Part shown: piece after piece, positions 59,837 through 64,000 of the stretch | How positions within the stretch are numbered: position 1 is the first letter of the stretch | How the letters are laid out: each line of letters begins with the position of its first letter | Assembly: GCA_022822445.1 (NCBI GenBank) | Contig: JAJEBR010000005.1 | Span: 62,001-126,000, forward strand | DNA length: 64,000 nt | Direction: 5' to 3' | Source of the DNA: Gemmatimonadota bacterium | GTDB lineage: Bacteria; Gemmatimonadota; Gemmatimonadetes; Longimicrobiales; Gaopeijiaceae | Translations under genes and position numbers: made by a program | Notes under the pieces: generated by a model | What the model saw: only the letters and a program-made list of their open reading frames with translations | What the model was told of the DNA's origin: nothing | Database searches by the model: none

Positions 59837-60706
59837 TCAGGGCGCCGGGTTGCCGCCGCGCCCACCGGCGGGCGGGTCATCGCGTCCCTCTCCTCGCTCG
59901 TTCGCTCCCTCCCGTCGCTCCATCGCCTCCTGCCACCGGCCCATCGCCTCGCGCAGCCATTCCGCGACGGCGTCCAATTGGCCCGGGGCTCCACCCCAGG
60001 GACTTGCGGCTCCACCCCAGGGGGTTGCCGCTCCGCCCCACGAACCCGCGACTCCGCCCCACGGACTGGCGGCTCCACCCCACGAACCCGCGGCTCCACC
60101 CCAGGGGCTCCCGGCTCCATCCCACAGGACTGCGGCCCTTCCCCGCCGATCCATCACTCCGCGGCCCCGGGAGTTCCGCATCCGTTCGAAGCGCTCGCTC
60201 CCACCCCTGCTGCGCACACTCCGGTCGCGCCACGCGGTGCGCCGGTTGAGCCGTCTCAGCTCCTGGCGCTGCTCCTGGGTGAGGATCTCTTCGTAGCGGT
60301 CCCGCATCTCTCCGAGCGATTCCCTCGCCTGCCCGGCGAGTTCCCTGGCCTGCGCGCGCATCGCCTCCGGTTCCCGAATCCCCGCCTGGATCTCCGACAA
60401 CAGCTCCATCTGCCGCACGGTCCGGCCGGCGCGCGCCTCCAGCAGCTCCACCCGGATGGACTCCAGCTGCTCCCTCTGTGCCTCGGTCAGTTCCAGTTCG
60501 TCGGCCAGACGGATCACCCGCTCCACCGTGAGGTTGCCGCCGCCTCCGCGCACGCCGGCTCCCCGGCCCGCGCCCCGGTCGCCCCCGCGCTGACCGCCAC
60601 CCCATCGCTGCGCCGCCGCTTCGGGCGCAACCGTCATCACGACCGCCACCCCAAACACGGCCGCGGCCACCTGAACCTTCGAGAAGTATGCCCTCATCAT
60701 CGTCAT
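59837..60706 (-). CDS. exported LTXXQ (Spy/CpxP-like) protein with Trp-Gly repeats
   Basis: 289 residues. Signal peptide 'FGVAVVMTVAPEAAAQ'. A Gly/Arg-rich stretch is followed by a helical LTXXQ domain ('RLADELELTEAQREQLESIRVELLEARAGR' ... 'EEILTQEQRQELRRL'), as in periplasmic chaperone/metal-stress proteins of the Spy type. The C-terminal part has about eight tandem 7-residue repeats 'SWGGAAS/PWGGVAG' (about 59990-60130), with near-identical codons, then a charged helix. The repeat tract may vary in number between strains. Confidence 0.8.
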   Translation of the reverse strand: MTMMRAYFSKVQVAAAVFGVAVVMTVAPEAAAQRWGGGQRGGDRGAGRGAGVRGGGGNLTVERVIRLADELELTEAQREQLESIRVELLEARAGRTVRQMELLSEIQAGIREPEAMRAQARELAGQARESLGEMRDRYEEILTQEQRQELRRLNRRTAWRDRSVRSRGGSERFERMRNSRGRGVMDRRGRAAVLWDGAGSPWGGAAGSWGGAASPWGGVAGSWGGAATPWGGAASPWGGAPGQLDAVAEWLREAMGRWQEAMERREGANERGEGRDDPPAGGRGGNPAP

Positions 60707-60952
60707 CTCCCTGCGTTGAATTGCCTAAACGATCCTGTCCCTTCCGAACGAGACGCCGAGCCGTCCCCGGGATCACTCCCCAAGGCCCCCCGGCCGCCGA
60801 TCGCGATCCGGAGAGCCGTCACCTGCCGGGAGGCGCATCCCCTCGGGCCGTCATCGCCTCGTTCTCGTCGTTGACAGGCGGTATGGGGTTTCCGTTAAGG
60901 TAGATGTGCAGGGACGTCTTCCTGCGCCCCACAACCGTCCCCGGAGCCCACC

Positions 60953-62371
60953 ATGTTCTTCAGGCAGATCGTCGACGACAAACTGGCCCAGCACGCCTAC
61001 CTCGTCGGCTGCCAACGCACGCGCCAGGCGCTCATCATCGATCCCGAGCGCGACGTGGACCGCTACATCGGCATCGCGCGCCGCGAAGGACTGCGCATTA
61101 CGGCCGCCGCGGAGACGCACATCCACGCCGACTTCCTCTCCGGGTGCCGCGAGCTCGTGGAGCGCTACGGGTGCAGGGCATTCCTCTCTGCCGAGGGCGG
61201 CTCCGACTGGCAGTACGAGTGGGCCGCCGAGCACGACTCCGTGACACTTCTGAGCGACGGAGACCACTTCACCGTCGGCGGAATCGGCTTCCGGGTCCTC
61301 CACACCCCCGGCCACACCCCCGAACACATCAGCTTTCTCATCACCGACCAGGGTTCCGGCGCCGACAGCCCGATGGGGATGATCTCGGGCGACTTCGTCT
61401 TCGTCGGAGACCTCGGCCGGCCCGACCTCCTGGAGTCGGCGGCGGGGCACGCGGGCGAGATGGAGCCTTCCGCCCGCCGCCTCTACGGCTCGGCGCTGGG
61501 CGTCTTCGAACTGCCCGACTACCTGCGCATCTGGCCCGGCCACGGCGCCGGCAGCGCCTGCGGCAAGGCGCTGGGAGCGATCCCCGACACCACCGCCGGC
61601 TACGAGAAGCGCTTCAGCCCGGCGCTGGCCGCGGTCCGCAGGGGCGAGGAGGCCTTCATCTCCTATATCCTCGACGGGCAGCCGGAGCCGCCCCAGTACT
61701 TCGGACGCATGAAGGAGGAGAACCGCCGCGGGCCCGCCCTGCTCGGCTCGCTGCCACGGCCGCGACGCCTCTCGGGCGAGCAGTTGCTGGCCGCCGTCGG
61801 CAACCGGCACACGCAGGTGGTCGACACGCGCAGCGACCGCCTCGGCTACTACGCCGGCCACATCCGGGGCTCCCTCTACGCACCCCTCGACAAGTCCTTC
61901 CCCACAATCGCCGGATGTTACCTGGATCCGGCATCGGCAATCGTGCTGGTCTGCCGGGAGGAGGAACTGGACGGAGCCGTGCGCGACCTCGTTCGCATCG
62001 GTATCGATCGCGTCACCGGGTGGACGCCGCCGGAGGAGCTGGAGGCCTACCAGGCCGCGGGCGGGGAGCTGGCGAGCATCGAGGTCATCGATTTCGACGA
62101 GGTGGCCCGGAGGCGTGGCGATCCGGCCGTGCAGGTCCTCGACGTGCGCCGCGCCACCGAGTTCGCCGCGGGCCGGGTCGAGGGCGCCTGCAACATCGCG
62201 CACACCCGCCTGGCCAGCCGGCTGGGGGAGCTGCCCAGGGACAAGCGGCTCCTGGTGCACTGCCTCAGCGGCGCCCGGGCCTCGGCCGCGGTCTCCTACC
62301 TGGAGGGGCAGGGCTTCGAGGTGTCCGCCGTCAACGACCTGTTCAGCTACGCGGGGGGCAACCATGCCTAA
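60953..62371 (+). CDS. metallo-beta-lactamase-fold hydrolase/persulfide dioxygenase-like with two rhodanese domains
   Basis: 472 residues. The MBL part has T-H56-I-H58-A-D60 (THIHADFLSG), 'HTPGHTPEHISFLI' and 'SGDFVFVGDLGRPDLL', the ETHE1/persulfide-dioxygenase pattern. Two rhodanese domains follow: the first ('VVDTRSDRLGYYAGHIRGSLYAPL' ... 'IVLVCREEE') has a Cys in an altered loop, the second ('VQVLDVRRATEFAAGRVEGACNIAHTRLASRLGELPRDKRLLVHC437LSGARA') is canonical. It likely oxidises or shuttles sulfane sulfur. The next gene overlaps its end by 8 bases. Confidence 0.9.
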   Translation: MFFRQIVDDKLAQHAYLVGCQRTRQALIIDPERDVDRYIGIARREGLRITAAAETHIHADFLSGCRELVERYGCRAFLSAEGGSDWQYEWAAEHDSVTLLSDGDHFTVGGIGFRVLHTPGHTPEHISFLITDQGSGADSPMGMISGDFVFVGDLGRPDLLESAAGHAGEMEPSARRLYGSALGVFELPDYLRIWPGHGAGSACGKALGAIPDTTAGYEKRFSPALAAVRRGEEAFISYILDGQPEPPQYFGRMKEENRRGPALLGSLPRPRRLSGEQLLAAVGNRHTQVVDTRSDRLGYYAGHIRGSLYAPLDKSFPTIAGCYLDPASAIVLVCREEELDGAVRDLVRIGIDRVTGWTPPEELEAYQAAGGELASIEVIDFDEVARRRGDPAVQVLDVRRATEFAAGRVEGACNIAHTRLASRLGELPRDKRLLVHCLSGARASAAVSYLEGQGFEVSAVNDLFSYAGGNHA

Positions 62372-62918
62372 CGGCCGAAGCCCGTGCGCGGGTGCCCTCG
62401 CCCCCTGGCGGATCGGCCTGATGGCCGCTGTCCTGTCGGCCTTCCCCGCGACTGCCGCCAGCGCCCAGTCCCCCGGGACCGAGGCCGAGCGCCGCGCCAC
62501 CCTGGAGCGGATGATCAGGGACATCCGGGAGGACTACCCCGACGTTCCCACGATCACGGCCGCCGCACTCCACGAGTCGCTCGGTTCGGGCCGGATCGTG
62601 CTGGTGGACGTGCGCACCGACCGGGAGCGAATCGTGTCCACGCTGCCCGGCGCGATCAGCGCGGACGAGTTCGAGTCCAGGCTGGAAGAGCTGGCCGGGC
62701 GGACGGTGGTCGCGTACTGCACCGTGGGCGTCCGCAGCTCGAACTACGTCCGCGAGATGGCTAGGCGGGGGGTGGATGTCCTGAACCTGGAGGGCAGCGT
62801 GCTCGCCTGGACGCACATCGGCGGGCCACTCGTCCTCAACGGCGTCGCCACCGACCGGTTGCACGTGTACGGCCGGCGCTGGAACCTCGCGGCGGACGGC
62901 TACAGGACCACCTGGTAG
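62364..62918 (+). CDS. exported rhodanese-like protein
   Basis: 184 residues, overlapping the upstream gene by 8 bases. Signal peptide 'GLMAAVLSAFPATAASAQ'. One rhodanese domain: 'SGRIVLVDVRTDRERIVSTLPGAISADEFESRLEEL' and active loop 'AYC119TVGVRSSNYVREM'. It probably handles sulfane sulfur in the periplasm, linked to the MBL-rhodanese protein by translational coupling. Confidence 0.88.
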   Translation: MPNGRSPCAGALAPWRIGLMAAVLSAFPATAASAQSPGTEAERRATLERMIRDIREDYPDVPTITAAALHESLGSGRIVLVDVRTDRERIVSTLPGAISADEFESRLEELAGRTVVAYCTVGVRSSNYVREMARRGVDVLNLEGSVLAWTHIGGPLVLNGVATDRLHVYGRRWNLAADGYRTTW

Positions 62919-62920
62919 GG

Positions 62921-63553
62921 TCACCCCGGGCCGTGCTGCAGCCGGTAGACGGGCACGGCCAGCAGCGCCCCGGCCAGCGGTCCCACCCAGTAAAGCCAGA
63001 GCACCTCCAACGAACCACCCCCCGCAAGCGCCACCAGCATCGGACCGGTCCCGACCGCCGGATTGAAGACGGCGCCCGAAATCCCACCCACGGCCAGGAC
63101 GCCGGCCATCACGGTGAACCCGATCGCCAGCCCGTAGTACGAATTGCCTTCCGTGCGCGGCGACGTCGCCACGTTCAGGATCACCAGCGACAGTGCGAAG
63201 GTGAACAGCACCTCGGCCACCAGGGCGGCCAGCGGGGAGATGCCGGGGGCGGGCGCCACCGCAAGGAACTCCCCCGTGAGCGCTCGCACCGTGATCGCGG
63301 CCACCGCCGCTCCGAGGATCTGGGCGGCCACGTAGGGAAGCAACTCCCGCCGCTCCATCCTGCCTCTGACCACCATGGTCACGCTGATCGCGGGGTTGTA
63401 GTGGGCGCCGGAGATGTGCCCGCCCATATAAACCATTACCATCAGGACCGCCCCGATCGCGAGCGATGCCTGGGCGATGTCCTGAACAGTCGACAACCCG
63501 ATCGTCAGTACAAGGAAGAAGGTGCCGGCGAACTCGGTGGCGTAGCGACCCAT
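62921..63553 (-). CDS. aquaporin (MIP family)
   Basis: The start at 63553 has GGAGG about 10 bases upstream; 210 residues, six transmembrane helices and two NPA boxes ('GAHYNPAISVTM' and 'GAVFNPAVGTG'). Water or small-solute channel in the inner membrane; closer to water-specific forms by length. Divergent from the DUF481 gene across only 27 bases. Confidence 0.93.
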   Translation of the reverse strand: MGRYATEFAGTFFLVLTIGLSTVQDIAQASLAIGAVLMVMVYMGGHISGAHYNPAISVTMVVRGRMERRELLPYVAAQILGAAVAAITVRALTGEFLAVAPAPGISPLAALVAEVLFTFALSLVILNVATSPRTEGNSYYGLAIGFTVMAGVLAVGGISGAVFNPAVGTGPMLVALAGGGSLEVLWLYWVGPLAGALLAVPVYRLQHGPG

Positions 63554-63580
63554 GAACGAGAACCTCCGGGAGGGAAGTGC

Positions 63581-64000
63581 GTGAAGGTGCGAGCATCGAC
63601 GATAATCGAAATGGCGGCCCGCCACCGGCTCCGGGCGCTGCCGCTGACGACGCCGGCGGTGTTGCTGCTGGCGGTACCGGCCCTGCACGCCCAGGAGTCC
63701 AACGGCAGATGGAACGCGTCCAGCGAATTCAGCTTCGTCCGCACGGGCGGGAACGCCGAGTCCTCCACCTTCGGCCTGGCCACCACGGTGACGCGCTCCT
63801 GGGACCGGACCGAGGTGAAGCTGGAAGCGGGCGGCATCCGGACCCGCTCGACCCGGGTCCGCCGCACGGCGGTGGGCAGCGAGTCCGACTACCGGATCGA
63901 CGAAGCCAGCGAGAGCAACCTGTCGGCCGAGAAGTACGAGGCGCTGGTGCGGCTCGATCGCCGGTTTTCCCCCAGGACCTCGTTCTATGTGCAGTCGGGG
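63581..64000 (+). CDS. DUF481-family outer-membrane-like protein, 3' end cut by window
   Basis: GTG 63581 follows GGGAGGG by 6 bases; an ATG lies at 63611. The signal peptide ends 'VLLLAVPALHAQ'. The visible 140 codons include 'NASSEFSFVRTGGNAESSTFGLATTVTRSWDRTEVKLEAGGIRTR' and 'EKYEALVRLDRRFSPRTSFYVQSG', typical of DUF481 (YdiY-like) barrels with alternating strand pattern. The frame is open to the window end. Confidence 0.85.
   Translation, partial: MKVRASTIIEMAARHRLRALPLTTPAVLLLAVPALHAQESNGRWNASSEFSFVRTGGNAESSTFGLATTVTRSWDRTEVKLEAGGIRTRSTRVRRTAVGSESDYRIDEASESNLSAEKYEALVRLDRRFSPRTSFYVQSG

Overview
The window is a 64 kb piece of a very GC-rich Gram-negative bacterial chromosome. Lipoprotein and Tat signals, TonB-type and outer-membrane-barrel domains, a Gram-negative translation/RNA-processing cluster and several families of secreted propeller, S9-peptidase and DUF1080 proteins suggest a Gemmatimonadota-like or related aerobic heterotroph. 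This assignment is inference; there is no rRNA here to settle it. Large secreted proteins with eukaryote-like modules (LRR, FN3, cadherin-like, leishmanolysin-type protease) would fit a host- or particle-associated life.

Layout. 1-4.2 kb: a truncated S9/TolB-propeller peptidase, two unknown exported proteins and a Tat-exported glycosylasparaginase. 4.2-8.6 kb: an accessory island with a DUF4143 ATPase flanked by a perfect 20-bp direct repeat, a Phd/VapC pair, a BrnT/BrnA pair and a Fic protein. 8.6-14.9 kb: a respiratory locus. One strand carries an Fe-S-type Rrf2 regulator, a small membrane subunit, a CuA subunit II, a heme-copper subunit I lacking the active-site tyrosine, and a SCO protein. 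The other strand carries a diheme cytochrome b-ferredoxin-MvhD fusion. A dyad sits between them.

14.9-22.9 kb: a DUF1080 tandem hydrolase and a Gfo/Idh/MocA oxidoreductase (3-keto-sugar chemistry), then a decaying array of beta-propeller and zinc-ribbon genes with a secreted cyclophilin. 23-30 kb: accA, a RicT/PSP1 protein and a PotABCD-type transporter whose binding-protein leader is interrupted in frame by a palindromic repeat. 29.8-38 kb: a cadherin-like lipoprotein and a 1.2-kDa-residue-class LRR-M8 metalloprotease in one operon, a cytochrome c plus EF-hand pair, an HpcH/HpaI-like lipoprotein, and a chimeric junction of broken IMPase and HEPN genes. 38-46.3 kb: housekeeping genes trpS, a DapA-family aldolase, purA, ffh, rpsP, rimM, trmD, rplS, rnhB and tRNA-Lys(TTT). 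46.3-64 kb: a ruined alpha/beta hydrolase, an FN3 outer-membrane-barrel protein, an S9 peptidase, an APC permease-USP fusion, a BlaI/M56-TonB pair, manA, tRNA-Lys(CTT), an LTXXQ protein, an MBL-rhodanese pair, an aquaporin and a truncated DUF481 protein.

The most unusual signals are (1) the tyrosine-less heme-copper oxidase, a candidate nitric oxide reductase, with its linked cytochrome b-ferredoxin-MvhD fusion and Rrf2 regulator; (2) a dispersed family of palindromic elements (24.9, 26.4, 35.0 and 56.5 kb), one inside a coding sequence; (3) the LRR-leishmanolysin fusion; and (4) the direct repeats bracketing the DUF4143 ATPase.
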